From positions 43,465 to 107,464 of the forward strand of contig JAFXGY010000017.1 in the NCBI GenBank assembly GCA_017536625.1: 64,000 bases of DNA, in the 5' to 3' direction. Both the position numbers and the translations under genes were made by a program. Position 1 is the first letter of the stretch. Every line of letters begins with the position of its first letter. The notes beneath the pieces were generated by a model. The model was given only the letters and a program-made list of their open reading frames with translations, ran no database searches and was not told where the DNA came from. Positions 45,170-54,114 of the stretch are shown piece after piece. This DNA is from Oscillospiraceae bacterium (GTDB taxonomy: Bacteria > Bacillota > Clostridia > Oscillospirales > Ruminococcaceae).

Positions 45170-47482
45170 TTAATATGTTGATACAAGCTTCATAACAACC
45201 ACCGTAATATCGTCGGAATGTCCGTCCGTTCTTCTTTCAAAAGCGGTTTTTGCAATTCCTTCGGCGATTTCTTCCGCGCTTTTTTCCGAAAGGCTTTTGA
45301 GTTCCGAAGGGATCCAGTCGCTTCCGGAAGCGGTTACCCCATCCGTCACAAGAACAACTATATCCCCCGCCCCAAGATACATGCTGTTTTGCTCAAATTC
45401 CGCTCCGCCGAGAATCCCCACCGGAAGAGAGATGCTTTCCACTTTTGAAGCAAGACCTTTTTTCAGCACAAAGGAAGTTTCTGCGCCGGCTTTATAAAAA
45501 TTCGCCGCGCCGGTATAAAGATTTATCGAAAAAGCATCCGCCGTGGCAAGGGATTCGTCTTCGGATTTCAGCAAAAGGGCTGAATTGACAAGTTTTATCG
45601 CCGGCCCGAAGCGAAAGCCCGCCCTTATCATTCTTGCAATAAGCCCGGAGGTCATCATCGAATCCAGCGCGGCGTGTTCGCCGCTTCCCATTCCGTCGCT
45701 CAGAATCATGTGGGCCGAACCTCCCCGGTCTATGAAATGTTCCGCTGAATCCCCGCAGAATCTTTCTCCCTCCGCATTTATTGAATATTCCGCAAACCGC
45801 GGTTCCATAAGCGGATTTTCGCAGAAATAAAGTCTTCTTGCGTTTTCGGTATCCCTTTTTACCGGTTTTGCAAAATCGCACTCGCAAATATCCGAAAGTT
45901 CCTCTGTTATTGCGGAAATATCCGCCTTTTTCAGCCTTTCCTTTGCGGCGGAAACTTCAATTTTCATGCATCCGTCAGAAGTATGGTAACAGCTGCAGGC
46001 ATAGGGTGGAATATTCCTCAGCTCAAACGCATTTTTCACCGCAAGAGAAAGTTTTTTATCAACACTTTTAACGTCCGCCGCATCCGCCGCAATATCACGC
46101 AGAAGAAGAGCCATTCCCTCGAACTGATCCGTAACCACTTCCCGCAGATTCCTTATTTTTCGTTCAGCGGCATTTTTCTTTGCGGCTTCCTTATATTTAA
46201 TCTTAACATTATTAAAAAGTGCTTCTGTCTTCGGGCATCTTTCCAGAAATTCCTTTTCATTTTCCGGCTTTCGGTTTTCTTTTGCGGCGGCACCCATTTC
46301 ATAAAAAGCCTTCGAGGTTTCGGAATATTTTTTCTTCCAGCATTCGCTGTTTTTTGAGCACAGACGGCAGTTTTCTTCCGCCGCAAAGTTGAGCACGGTG
46401 CTCATTCCTTCGTGGTTTTCTCTTTCCACCGCTTTTGCAACCCTTTTTGTTGCGGCGGAAATATCCAGAAGGCCGTCTGCGGCACAGCCGATTTTTGAAA
46501 GCACAAGTTCTTTCACCGTTGCGGAATCCGCCGCTTTCCCTTCGCCGAAGGTTACGGAGGATATAATCTTACCGGCACCTTCCGGAATGAGCACAGTCGC
46601 CGCCGCTGCAATTACAGATTCATAAACCGGAACATAATCCGGATAAAATTCTGCGCCGAGAAGGCAGAAAATCAGCCTTGCGGCAACAAAAACCACTGCA
46701 CAGCCGAATTTGCCTAAGGGTGCAAAAATTCCGGAAACAAGCCCCCCGACGGCATATCCCGAAAGTACCGTGCTCATATTTCCGGCAGAAAAGGATAAAA
46801 CCGTTCCTGCGGCAACCCCGGCGATGGCTCCGCCGCTTTCCTTCCCGAACCTTGCGGCAAGAAGCACCATTACCGAAGCCGCAATTCCGCCGAGATTCAG
46901 CTTGCCGAAGGTTATTCCGGTGAGTGAAGCGGAAAGAATTGCCGCCGACATGATTATGCAGGCTCTGTCGCCGCCGGAAAGGGTGACTATCGGTTTTCCG
47001 TGCTCAAAGGCATATCCGCTTCGGCAGAAGAAATATGCCGTTCCGGCGGCGATTATGGTTTCCGCAAAGGCGGATATTGCGGAATAGCCGGAAATAATGG
47101 TCATTGCGGCATAGCCAAAGGAAGAAAAGCCCATTGCTCCCGCCGCCATGAGCACCGAAGCACCTTCGCTTTTTGCAAAGCGCTCGAAAACAAGCTTCAT
47201 GCCGAATACTATGAGCACGGCGCCGATATATCGAAGATTATTTTCCGGCGAAGGTGAAAATATATAGCCAAGAAGCGCACCGAACGCCGCGCCGACGGAA
47301 TTATTTTTCCTTGCGGCGGAAGCGGCGGCAACTCCGAATGGCGCAAGCTTTCCGAACATCATGGTATTTGCCGCCGCAAAGGCCGCAAAAGCCCAGATTC
47401 CTATGCTCAGAAGATCCGGCACCGCGGTTCTTACCGATTCCGAAATTTTTTTATTCATGGATTTTATTTTAACGTCCGTCAT
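45170..47482 (-). CDS. spoIIE: Stage II sporulation protein E
   Basis: 770 aa. The N-terminal third is a membrane domain of about ten helices (about 20-310), a central cytoplasmic part with several cysteines (CRLC, CWKK) and a C-terminal PP2C phosphatase with SDGMGSGEHA, VTDGVTASG and SDDITVVV. It dephosphorylates SpoIIAA in the forespore and releases sigma F, and takes part in asymmetric division. It marks the organism as a spore former by ancestry. The RBS AAGGAG is 12 nt from the ATG. Confidence 0.95.
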   Translation of the reverse strand: MTDVKIKSMNKKISESVRTAVPDLLSIGIWAFAAFAAANTMMFGKLAPFGVAAASAARKNNSVGAAFGALLGYIFSPSPENNLRYIGAVLIVFGMKLVFERFAKSEGASVLMAAGAMGFSSFGYAAMTIISGYSAISAFAETIIAAGTAYFFCRSGYAFEHGKPIVTLSGGDRACIIMSAAILSASLTGITFGKLNLGGIAASVMVLLAARFGKESGGAIAGVAAGTVLSFSAGNMSTVLSGYAVGGLVSGIFAPLGKFGCAVVFVAARLIFCLLGAEFYPDYVPVYESVIAAAATVLIPEGAGKIISSVTFGEGKAADSATVKELVLSKIGCAADGLLDISAATKRVAKAVERENHEGMSTVLNFAAEENCRLCSKNSECWKKKYSETSKAFYEMGAAAKENRKPENEKEFLERCPKTEALFNNVKIKYKEAAKKNAAERKIRNLREVVTDQFEGMALLLRDIAADAADVKSVDKKLSLAVKNAFELRNIPPYACSCYHTSDGCMKIEVSAAKERLKKADISAITEELSDICECDFAKPVKRDTENARRLYFCENPLMEPRFAEYSINAEGERFCGDSAEHFIDRGGSAHMILSDGMGSGEHAALDSMMTSGLIARMIRAGFRFGPAIKLVNSALLLKSEDESLATADAFSINLYTGAANFYKAGAETSFVLKKGLASKVESISLPVGILGGAEFEQNSMYLGAGDIVVLVTDGVTASGSDWIPSELKSLSEKSAEEIAEGIAKTAFERRTDGHSDDITVVVMKLVSTY

Positions 47483-47516
47483 CTTATAAAAAAGCTCCTT
47501 TGCGTTTTATAGTAAA

Positions 47517-47549
47517 ACTATATCGCAAAGAAGCGGAAAATATTGTCAA
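47517..47549 (-). promoter_or_regulatory. spoIIE promoter with a 21-bp spacer
   Basis: On the minus strand TTGACA (47544-47549) and TATAGT (47517-47522) lie 21 nt apart. The Bacillus subtilis spoIIE promoter is a sigma A promoter with 21-bp spacing that needs phosphorylated Spo0A. TGTCAAA on the plus strand over the -35 differs by one base from the 0A-box core TGTCGAA. Confidence 0.65.
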
Positions 47550-47567
47550 AAAAATTGCAGACAAAAA

Positions 47568-47589
47568 GAAAAAGCACCCCGAAGGCGCT
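47568..47589 (-). terminator. Terminator after the 203-aa gene
   Basis: On the minus strand AAAGCGCC pairs with GGTGCTTT (one G-T), followed by TTCTTTTTG. Confidence 0.6.
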
Positions 47590-48201
47590 TTATCCGGATA
47601 TTATTTTCAAATCTTTTTCGTTCAAAAAAGCGCAAAGGCTTTCCAGATCCCCGCTCACAAGGTCGAATTTCCGAAGAATCATAATCTTCTCACCGTCACA
47701 GATCAGAAAAAGGCTTCTGCCTTCGATAACCGGTTCAAGGTTTTCGTATTCCATAAGTGGTTTTCCGTTTTCAAAAATTCCATCTTCGCCGAAAACGACC
47801 ATATCGCCCGCCACGAGATTTGAATTTATGCTTTTCATAAGCTTTTTTGCGGATTTTTCATATTTTTCGGCGGCGGTTCTTCTTGGAAGAACCGCAAAAA
47901 TTCCGTTTATCATTGAAAAAGCACCGACCAGCAGCGGAACAAGCAGTTCTTTTGGCTTCATAAGCCCGGGAATGAAAAGGAAAAAGCCCGCCGCAATAAG
48001 AATAATTCCGTAAAAAAACCTTCTGGTTTTGCGGCGGCGCAAAACTTCATCGGGCATTCTGCGTTCGTTAAGGGAATCGATTTTGTTCCACATTTTCGGA
48101 TATTTTCCGCGGGACTGAATTTCCGCTCTTTTTCCGATGGCGTCCGCAACCTGTTCAGTAAGTTCCGGCGTCAGTTTTTCGGGTTTAAAAATAAATTCCA
48201 T
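47590..48201 (-). CDS. Hypothetical membrane protein
   Basis: 203 aa. A charged N-terminal helix (about 1-60), two membrane helices (about 63-79 and 86-105), then a soluble C-terminal beta-rich region (about 120-200) that reads like the YcxB-type module found at the end of other Firmicutes membrane proteins. Function unknown. Its start codon lies in a 9-bp inverted repeat that could shield it (48198-48242). Confidence 0.7.
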   Translation of the reverse strand: MEFIFKPEKLTPELTEQVADAIGKRAEIQSRGKYPKMWNKIDSLNERRMPDEVLRRRKTRRFFYGIILIAAGFFLFIPGLMKPKELLVPLLVGAFSMINGIFAVLPRRTAAEKYEKSAKKLMKSINSNLVAGDMVVFGEDGIFENGKPLMEYENLEPVIEGRSLFLICDGEKIMILRKFDLVSGDLESLCAFLNEKDLKIISG

Positions 48202-48242
48202 GCCGTAAAACCTCCTTTTTTCTTCATGGTATCACGGCATGG
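48198..48242 (-). promoter_or_regulatory. Hairpin that buries the start codon of the 203-aa gene
   Basis: CCATGCCGT (48198-48206) and ACGGCATGG (48234-48242) are perfect 9-bp inverted repeats. In the mRNA the second arm contains the start ATG and the AGGAGG RBS lies in the 27-nt loop. Confidence 0.55.
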
Positions 48243-48281
48243 AAAATTATTCAATATGCGTTTACAAATCTTAAAAAAATC

Positions 48282-49223
48282 TTAAAAACTGTCCGCCCAA
48301 AGTTTAAGATATTTTTCTACAACTTCCTTTTCGTCTTTGCATATATTTGACATACTCCCTTCGTCAACCTCGGTGCTATCTTCGTTATAAAGTTCCCTTA
48401 TCGTATCGTTATATGAATAAAGGACACCGTTTTTTGCGATATATGCTGCAACCGATGTGCTTATTACGCGAAGATTTCTGTCATAAGCAGCATTAAAATA
48501 TCCGTCTTTCGGTTCTTTATATACAACAACATATTCAATTCCGTTTGCATTCGTACGATACTCTTCATAATATTCGTTTCCCTCACCGATTGAAACAATG
48601 CTCATTTTCGGAACACCGTCTGTCCATCTTTTTTCTGCTTCCATTTCAATTCTCGCATGAACGGTAAAATCTATTTCCTTGCTCTCACAGTAATAATAAA
48701 GGCTAATAAAATTCAAAGTCTGCGAAACGCTTATATCGGTTGTCCGGAAGTTCATCTCCGGAAGCGTTATTCTTCCGGAACCGATATAAGCAACAGCTTC
48801 CGAAAGCACCGAAAAATCCTTGCTGTATGATAAAGGTCCGTGTTCAATACATTCTTCACCAATCTTACAGTCATGGTGCAATTCTTCCGCTTCTTCGAGT
48901 TTTTTATGATTTTCCTTTATTTCTTCGCCGAATTCGCTGATTTCTATTTTCTCCGCCGCATAGAGAATATTGTATCTTGTATGTTCGATCTTCTCTCCGG
49001 TTTTATAATCATAAAGCTGAACATTCTGAGAGTCGTCAAATTTTATATTAAAAACTTCCGCAATAACCACCGTTGATGTTGCCGCAATCAAAAGAACTGC
49101 CGCAATCAGCGCAAAAACTTTTTTCATCGGAATCACTTTTTTAATTTTGCGTTCCTCATGGGCTTTAATAAGATATTCTTCTTCAATATCGCCTATGATA
49201 TCAATGAATTCTTCGCTTTTCAT
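48282..49223 (-). CDS. Anti-sigma-like single-pass membrane protein (copy 1)
   Basis: 313 aa. A charged cytosolic N terminus (FIDIIGDIEEEYLIKA), one membrane helix (about 34-54) and an extracellular domain of about 260 residues with repeated charged strands. It overlaps the preceding sigma gene by 4 nt (ATGA), the usual sign of a sigma/anti-sigma pair. It is clearly related to the protein at 55920-56858 (shared N terminus and AEVF at the end of the helix). The anti-sigma role is inferred from context. Confidence 0.75.
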   Translation of the reverse strand: MKSEEFIDIIGDIEEEYLIKAHEERKIKKVIPMKKVFALIAAVLLIAATSTVVIAEVFNIKFDDSQNVQLYDYKTGEKIEHTRYNILYAAEKIEISEFGEEIKENHKKLEEAEELHHDCKIGEECIEHGPLSYSKDFSVLSEAVAYIGSGRITLPEMNFRTTDISVSQTLNFISLYYYCESKEIDFTVHARIEMEAEKRWTDGVPKMSIVSIGEGNEYYEEYRTNANGIEYVVVYKEPKDGYFNAAYDRNLRVISTSVAAYIAKNGVLYSYNDTIRELYNEDSTEVDEGSMSNICKDEKEVVEKYLKLWADSF

Positions 49224-49780
49224 ATCTCATAACTCCTTTCCGTAAGATATTTGCGAAGTTTTTTGCGGGTGCGTTCAAGGCTTGAATAAATTCCGCTTTC
49301 CTTCTTTCCGAATCGCTTCGCGATATCCTCAATGCTGTCAAAATACCAGTAGCGGCAGATGAAGATACTGCGCTTTTCTTCCGTAAGGGTTTCGAGAAAT
49401 TCGTTCATCGCCGCAAGAACTTCCCGCCTTTCATAACTTTTTTCAACGTCATCGTTTCCGGAAACGACTTCGTCAATCTCCTCAAAAACCACTGCGGTTT
49501 CATTTCCGCCGTGCTTTTGGGTTTTGTTCTTCCGGTACCGGTTAAGCGAAAGGTTCCTTATGATTTTGCCAAGGAAGAGAGAAAGTTTTTCCGGAACGGC
49601 CGGCGGAATTGAATTCCAGACCGCAAGATATGCATCGTTAAGGCATTCTTCCGCATCTTCTTCGTTTCCAAGAATATTCTTCGCAACGGTTTTGCAATAA
49701 GCGCCATATTTCTTTTCCGTTTCTGGAATTGCCTGTTCACTGCGTTCAAAGTAAAGTTCGATTATCTTTGAATCTTCCAT
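49220..49780 (-). CDS. ECF-type RNA polymerase sigma factor (copy 1)
   Basis: 186 aa from the ATG at 49780, with GAAAGGAGTG in front. Region 2 is seen in AEECLNDAYLAVWNSIPP (about 45-62) and region 4 in SIFICRYWYFDSIEDIAKRFG (about 137-157). It is co-transcribed with the membrane protein downstream. It has the same length as the second copy at 55363-55923 and starts in the same way (YFERSEQAIPETEKKYG). Confidence 0.88.
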   Translation of the reverse strand: MEDSKIIELYFERSEQAIPETEKKYGAYCKTVAKNILGNEEDAEECLNDAYLAVWNSIPPAVPEKLSLFLGKIIRNLSLNRYRKNKTQKHGGNETAVVFEEIDEVVSGNDDVEKSYERREVLAAMNEFLETLTEEKRSIFICRYWYFDSIEDIAKRFGKKESGIYSSLERTRKKLRKYLTERSYEI

Positions 49781-49878
49781 CAAAATCACTCCTTTCATCT
49801 TTATAGACAGCATTTGCCGAAAAAATTCGGCAGTTTTTTCTGATTTTATTATACCTTTTCGGAATATTATTGCAAATT

Positions 49879-49904
49879 TACGGGCGGATAATATCCGCCC
49901 CTGC
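49879..49904. repeat. Short GGGCGGATAATATCCGCCC repeat, copy 2
   Basis: GGGCGGATAATATCCGCCC is a perfect palindrome and nearly identical to 27136-27162. The gap 49814-49972 holds this repeat, a terminator and no gene. Confidence 0.65.
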
Positions 49905-49923
49905 GGTTTTGTTGGAACGCATA

Positions 49924-49956
49924 TAAAAAAACTCCCGCTTCGGTGAAGCGGGAGCT
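49924..49956 (-). terminator. Terminator of fakA
   Basis: On the minus strand GCTCCCGCTTC pairs with GAAGCGGGAGT, followed by TTTTTTAT. Confidence 0.92.
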
Positions 49957-49972
49957 TTGCTTTGCGAAAAAA

Positions 49973-51604
49973 TTATTCTGCGCTGATGATGTAATAATAA
50001 ACGGGCTGACCGCCATAAATGGCATTAACCTCGATATCGGAAGAAAGCTTTCCGGCAATGACGGTGCGGATTGCTTCTGCCTGTTCTTCGGAAACATCTT
50101 CGCCGTAGTAAACGGTTACCATGGAAGTTTCTTTTGTTACAAGAGCTTTTGCGAGGCGGGAACAGATAACGTCCATTTCTCTGCCGGTATAAAGCATCTT
50201 GCCTTCTTTCATGGCAAGAAGTTCGCCTTCTTTGATTTTGTGTCCGTCAAATTCGGAATCCCTTGCGGCAAAGGTAACCTGGCCGGTGATGACTGCGGAA
50301 AGTGCTTCGTTCATGGCGGCGGTGATATCCTCAACGGAAGCTTCCGGGTCATAGCTGAGCATTGCGGAAATGCCCTGGGGCACGGTTTTGCTGGGGATTA
50401 CGATTACGTTTCTGTCGGCAATTTCAGCAGCCTGCATTGCCGCCATAACGATGTTTTTGTTGTTGGGAAGAACGAATACGTTCTTTGCGGGGGTCGCCTG
50501 GACCGCGGCAAGGATATCCTCGGTGGAGGGGTTCATGGTCTGTCCGCCGGAAACAATGTTGTCGCATCCGAGATCGGAGAAAACATCGGTAAGACCTTTG
50601 CCTGCGCAAACGGAAACGAAGCCGTATTCAACGGAAGGATCCACAGCGGCATAAACGAATTTTTCTTCCTTTACTTCTTCGATGGGAGCTTCATATTCGA
50701 ACTTCATTTCGGTGTGGGCAATGCCCATATTTTCGATCTTGGTTGCGATGATGGTGCCGTAAGAAAGGCTTTCGGTAATGACTTTTCCGGGTTCGTTGGT
50801 GTGGATATGGAATTTTGCGCCAAGGGTTCCTTCGGTATAATCAACCATTTCGCCATGTGCGGAAAGGGCTTTTTCGAAACCTTCGGAAGCGTTTTCGCCT
50901 TTTTTGACCACTGCTTCAACACAGTAAGTATATTTTACTTCTTTGGAAGCACCTGCTTCTTCGGCGCCTTTGGGCATAATCATTTTTCCTTCGGAAATCA
51001 CGCTCCAGATACCTTCGAAGATATAAACAAGTCCCTGGCCGCCTGCATCGACAACGCCGCTCTTTTTAAGGATCGGAAGCATTTCGGGGGTCTGGGCAAG
51101 GGTTCTTCTGCTCTGAAGGTACATTCCGTAAATTACGGCAACGGTGGAATCGTCATATTTTACGATTTCGGAAGCTTTTTCTGCCGCACAGCGGGCAACG
51201 GTAAGGATGGTGCCTTCGGTGGGCTTCATAACAGCTTTATATGCAGCTTCCACGCCAAGGGTGAACGCCGCGGCAATATCTGCGCCGGTGGCGGTTTCTT
51301 TTCCTTTCATTCCTTTGGAAAATCCGCGGAAAAGAAGGGAAAGAATTACGCCGGAGTTACCTCTTGCTCCGCGAAGAAAACCGGAAGCGGCAACTTTTGC
51401 TACTTCTTCAACGGTAACGTCGTCACCGAGTTTTTCAAGTTCTTTTGCTCCGTTGCCGATGGTCATGGACATATTGGTGCCGGTATCGCCATCGGGTACG
51501 GGGAATACGTTAAGTGCGTCCACTTCTGCTTTTCTGTTGCAAAGATTGTTTGCGCCGGAAATAAAAGCATCGCGAAGCTGCTTTCCGTTTATCAAAAATC
51601 TCAA
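49973..51604 (-). CDS. fakA: DAK2-domain fatty acid kinase catalytic subunit (YloV-like)
   Basis: 543 aa. The N-terminal DAK2 kinase domain carries NVFPVPDGDTGTNMSMT (about 32-48, Mg2+-binding Asp residues), followed by a central and a C-terminal FakB-contacting region. FakA with a FakB (DegV) partner phosphorylates exogenous fatty acids. The usual upstream neighbour asp23/yloU is absent, as is FakB. The gene has its own promoter, with an inverted repeat at +1. Confidence 0.9.
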   Translation of the reverse strand: MRFLINGKQLRDAFISGANNLCNRKAEVDALNVFPVPDGDTGTNMSMTIGNGAKELEKLGDDVTVEEVAKVAASGFLRGARGNSGVILSLLFRGFSKGMKGKETATGADIAAAFTLGVEAAYKAVMKPTEGTILTVARCAAEKASEIVKYDDSTVAVIYGMYLQSRRTLAQTPEMLPILKKSGVVDAGGQGLVYIFEGIWSVISEGKMIMPKGAEEAGASKEVKYTYCVEAVVKKGENASEGFEKALSAHGEMVDYTEGTLGAKFHIHTNEPGKVITESLSYGTIIATKIENMGIAHTEMKFEYEAPIEEVKEEKFVYAAVDPSVEYGFVSVCAGKGLTDVFSDLGCDNIVSGGQTMNPSTEDILAAVQATPAKNVFVLPNNKNIVMAAMQAAEIADRNVIVIPSKTVPQGISAMLSYDPEASVEDITAAMNEALSAVITGQVTFAARDSEFDGHKIKEGELLAMKEGKMLYTGREMDVICSRLAKALVTKETSMVTVYYGEDVSEEQAEAIRTVIAGKLSSDIEVNAIYGGQPVYYYIISAE

Positions 51605-51683
51605 CTCCTCTTAAAATTTCCTGGTTGTTTATATGTTTTCTTGATGATTTATTTTTATTTAAAAAATAATTCAAAAGGCTTAA

Positions 51684-51745
51684 GGTATATGCTTTTTACA
51701 GCATATACCAAAATATATTATAGCATAAAATTTCGCTTATGTAAA
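51684..51745 (-). promoter_or_regulatory. fakA promoter with a 10-bp inverted repeat at the start of the leader
   Basis: On the minus strand TTTACA (51740-51745), 17 nt, TATAAT (51717-51722) with extended TGC. GGTATATGCT and AGCATATACC (51684-51693 and 51700-51709) form a perfect 10-bp repeat that begins near +1. It could be an operator or a 5' hairpin. Confidence 0.65.
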
Positions 51746-51781
51746 AGAAAATTTTGTAAAAAAGCGAATATTTCCTGCAAA

Positions 51782-53323
51782 TTATTCGAATTTCCATTCA
51801 AGAATGTTGTAAAACATATCAAAATCCGTTCCGAACATCGCAAAAGTGAGGTCACGGTTAAAAATCGTGCAGCCTTTTGTATAGCAAAGAGGAACAAACG
51901 GGGTCACATCTTCGAAGGTTGAAGCAAATTCCGAAGGGGTAACGGTTCCCGCCATAAAGCCAAGCCAGCTGAGATAGAGTTTTTCACTGTTCGGCATTCC
52001 GTAATTTATATATTCAAAATCCTGGAACTGATATTCATAGGGCGTAAGAATGCTTGTAAAGTCCATATCCGGACCAAGGCGCATTTCCGCAATATAAAGG
52101 TCATAATCATAATTCCGCAGCGCCGTCATGAAAGAAACGTAGGAAAGAGGCTCAACCCTTACTTCGATTCCCACTTCCGCAAGCATTTCTGCCACGGCAT
52201 AGGCAAGATTGGTTTTTACCGTACTTTCGTTGCAGACTATCAGCTTGAGAGAAATACGCTTTCCTCTGCTGTTGGTGCGGAATCCTTCCTCATCTCTGCC
52301 GCTTAGCTTCATATCGTCAAGGATAAGGTTGGCAGACATGAAATCGAGGCTGTTTTTTGAAATATACTGCATCTCATAAAAATCCGGATTATAGATTTTT
52401 TTTGGTGCGGATGCAAAATGTCCGTAAATATCCGTCGCAATGCGGTTATAATCCATGGCGCATGAAACTGCCCTTCTGAAATCCGCATAATAAGTGAAGG
52501 CAGAACTGCTGTTCATGCCAAGATAGACCATTCTGTTTGACTGCATGCCCATGGTTGCGCCGTTCGAGGAAGAACCAAGATCCATCGGGTCGGTGACATA
52601 AATGCAGTCATATCTTCCCATGCGCATTTCGTATGTGAGAAGATCCATATCCTCCGCCGGAACAAGTTCGATTTCCTGGGCGGCGGAATAAACGTCGCAG
52701 ATAAGGTGTTTTCCGTCCTCGCTGAAATAATATCTGTCGGTAAAATACTTCGGATTATCTATGGTTTCAAAAGAAATTACCGGAAAAGTCAGAAGATTAG
52801 GAAAATATCTGTTCGCATAATGAAGGGTTACACGAAGACACGAAGCATCCATAACCTTCATGGAACTTACGATATCAAGATTTTTTGCGTAATAACTTCC
52901 TTCCTTCATTGCCTGCTGGAAAGAATAGCGAAGGTCATAGGCAGTAAATTCCGTTCCGTCCGGGAAGAAGGAATCTTCCTCGACATAAAGGAACCAGGTC
53001 ACGTTATCTTCCGTATAAATTTCCGAAAGAAGGTCGAGTTCCCAGCTGTAATCACTTTTAAGGCTGACCATGGAACGGTATATAAGTTCACAGACGAATC
53101 TGTTGGATTTTGAAATGGCGTTATAAGGCGAAGCGCCCTCTTCATAATCAAAAGGAATGCGAAGGCTGAAAGGTTCCTCGTCGGTTATTTCTTCCGGTTC
53201 GGAATTTTCAGCAGGGGGAATTACCTCCTCCGCCGGAGGAGGTACCGGTTCGGCTTCGCAGCCGCTGAAAATCATTGCCGCGGCAAGCAGAAGTGATAAT
53301 AATTTTATTAATCTCAATCTCAT
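51782..53323 (-). CDS. Solute-binding lipoprotein, oligopeptide/nickel type (SBP_bac_5)
   Basis: 513 aa. The signal peptide ends in the lipobox IFSGC (Cys at about 22), then a Pro/Glu-rich linker (about 25-50) and the type 5 solute-binding fold (FFPDGTEFTAYDLRYSFQQA, ending near LCYTKGCTIFNRDL). No permease or ATPase gene lies nearby, so it is an orphan and might work with a distant transporter or as a sensor. It overlaps ymdB by 4 nt and is probably co-transcribed. Confidence 0.85.
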   Translation of the reverse strand: MRLRLIKLLSLLLAAAMIFSGCEAEPVPPPAEEVIPPAENSEPEEITDEEPFSLRIPFDYEEGASPYNAISKSNRFVCELIYRSMVSLKSDYSWELDLLSEIYTEDNVTWFLYVEEDSFFPDGTEFTAYDLRYSFQQAMKEGSYYAKNLDIVSSMKVMDASCLRVTLHYANRYFPNLLTFPVISFETIDNPKYFTDRYYFSEDGKHLICDVYSAAQEIELVPAEDMDLLTYEMRMGRYDCIYVTDPMDLGSSSNGATMGMQSNRMVYLGMNSSSAFTYYADFRRAVSCAMDYNRIATDIYGHFASAPKKIYNPDFYEMQYISKNSLDFMSANLILDDMKLSGRDEEGFRTNSRGKRISLKLIVCNESTVKTNLAYAVAEMLAEVGIEVRVEPLSYVSFMTALRNYDYDLYIAEMRLGPDMDFTSILTPYEYQFQDFEYINYGMPNSEKLYLSWLGFMAGTVTPSEFASTFEDVTPFVPLCYTKGCTIFNRDLTFAMFGTDFDMFYNILEWKFE

Positions 53324-54105
53324 TTTACGGGATCTGTTATTTCAAATCGCTCGATGGAGAGCGCCTTTCCTGTTAAATCATCTGTTTCGGTAAAAATTCC
53401 CTGAACCTTGCAGGGACCTTTGGCAATTTCCATGCCTTTTCCACGAAGGTGGGTTATCATAAAATCGGTGGAGCATTTCGTCACAACGCCGAGCACGGAA
53501 TCCATCGGCCCGCACATTCCGATATCGGTGATATATGCTGTTCCGCCGGGAAGAACACATTCATCCGCTGTCGGAACATGGGTGTGGGTTCCGAAAACAA
53601 GGCTTGCCCTTCCCTCAACATATCTTCCGAGGGCGATTTTTTCGCTGGTGGCTTCCGCATGGATATCAATAACGACGTGTTTTATGCCAAGTTCCTTTAT
53701 AATTTTATCCGCGGCGATGAACGGGCTTTCATAAGCAAGGTCAAGGAATACGTTCCCGATAAGGCTTATTACGGCGCAGCGGTATTTTCCCCGCTCATAA
53801 ACATATACCCCGGAACCGGGAGCATTGGGATGAAGATTCGCCGGACGGATTGCGCCATATTCCCTTTCATAAATTTCGTTCATATCGCGGTTATAAAGGG
53901 AATGATTCCCGCCGGTGATAACATCCGCACCCATGGCGAAAAGAGCATCGCAGTTTTTTGCTGTGATGCTGCTGTTTTCGCCGGCGTTTTCGCCGTTTAC
54001 TATTATAATATCCGGGGAATATCTTTTTTTGATGGCGGGCATGTGGCGGCGAAGAGCTTCGGTACCGATGGTACCCACAACGTCGCCGATTGCAAGAATT
54101 CGCAT
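53320..54105 (-). CDS. ymdB: YmdB-family metallophosphoesterase
   Basis: 261 aa. Metal ligands lie in GDVVGTIG, NGENAGE, GGNHSLYN and DIHAEATSEK, in that order. YmdB of Bacillus is a cyclic nucleotide phosphodiesterase or 2',3'-cNMP hydrolase that affects biofilm and spore formation. The Firmicutes context (remA at 37.8 kb, spoIIE) is consistent. It lies between trpS and the lipoprotein gene. Confidence 0.9.
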   Translation of the reverse strand: MRILAIGDVVGTIGTEALRRHMPAIKKRYSPDIIIVNGENAGENSSITAKNCDALFAMGADVITGGNHSLYNRDMNEIYEREYGAIRPANLHPNAPGSGVYVYERGKYRCAVISLIGNVFLDLAYESPFIAADKIIKELGIKHVVIDIHAEATSEKIALGRYVEGRASLVFGTHTHVPTADECVLPGGTAYITDIGMCGPMDSVLGVVTKCSTDFMITHLRGKGMEIAKGPCKVQGIFTETDDLTGKALSIERFEITDPVK

Positions 54106-54114
54106 ATTTTCACC

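Noticed and set aside
49943-51922. 659-codon plus-strand open frame opposite fakA
   Set aside because: fakA on the minus strand has conserved DAK2 motifs; the opposite frame has none and runs through a terminator and a promoter.
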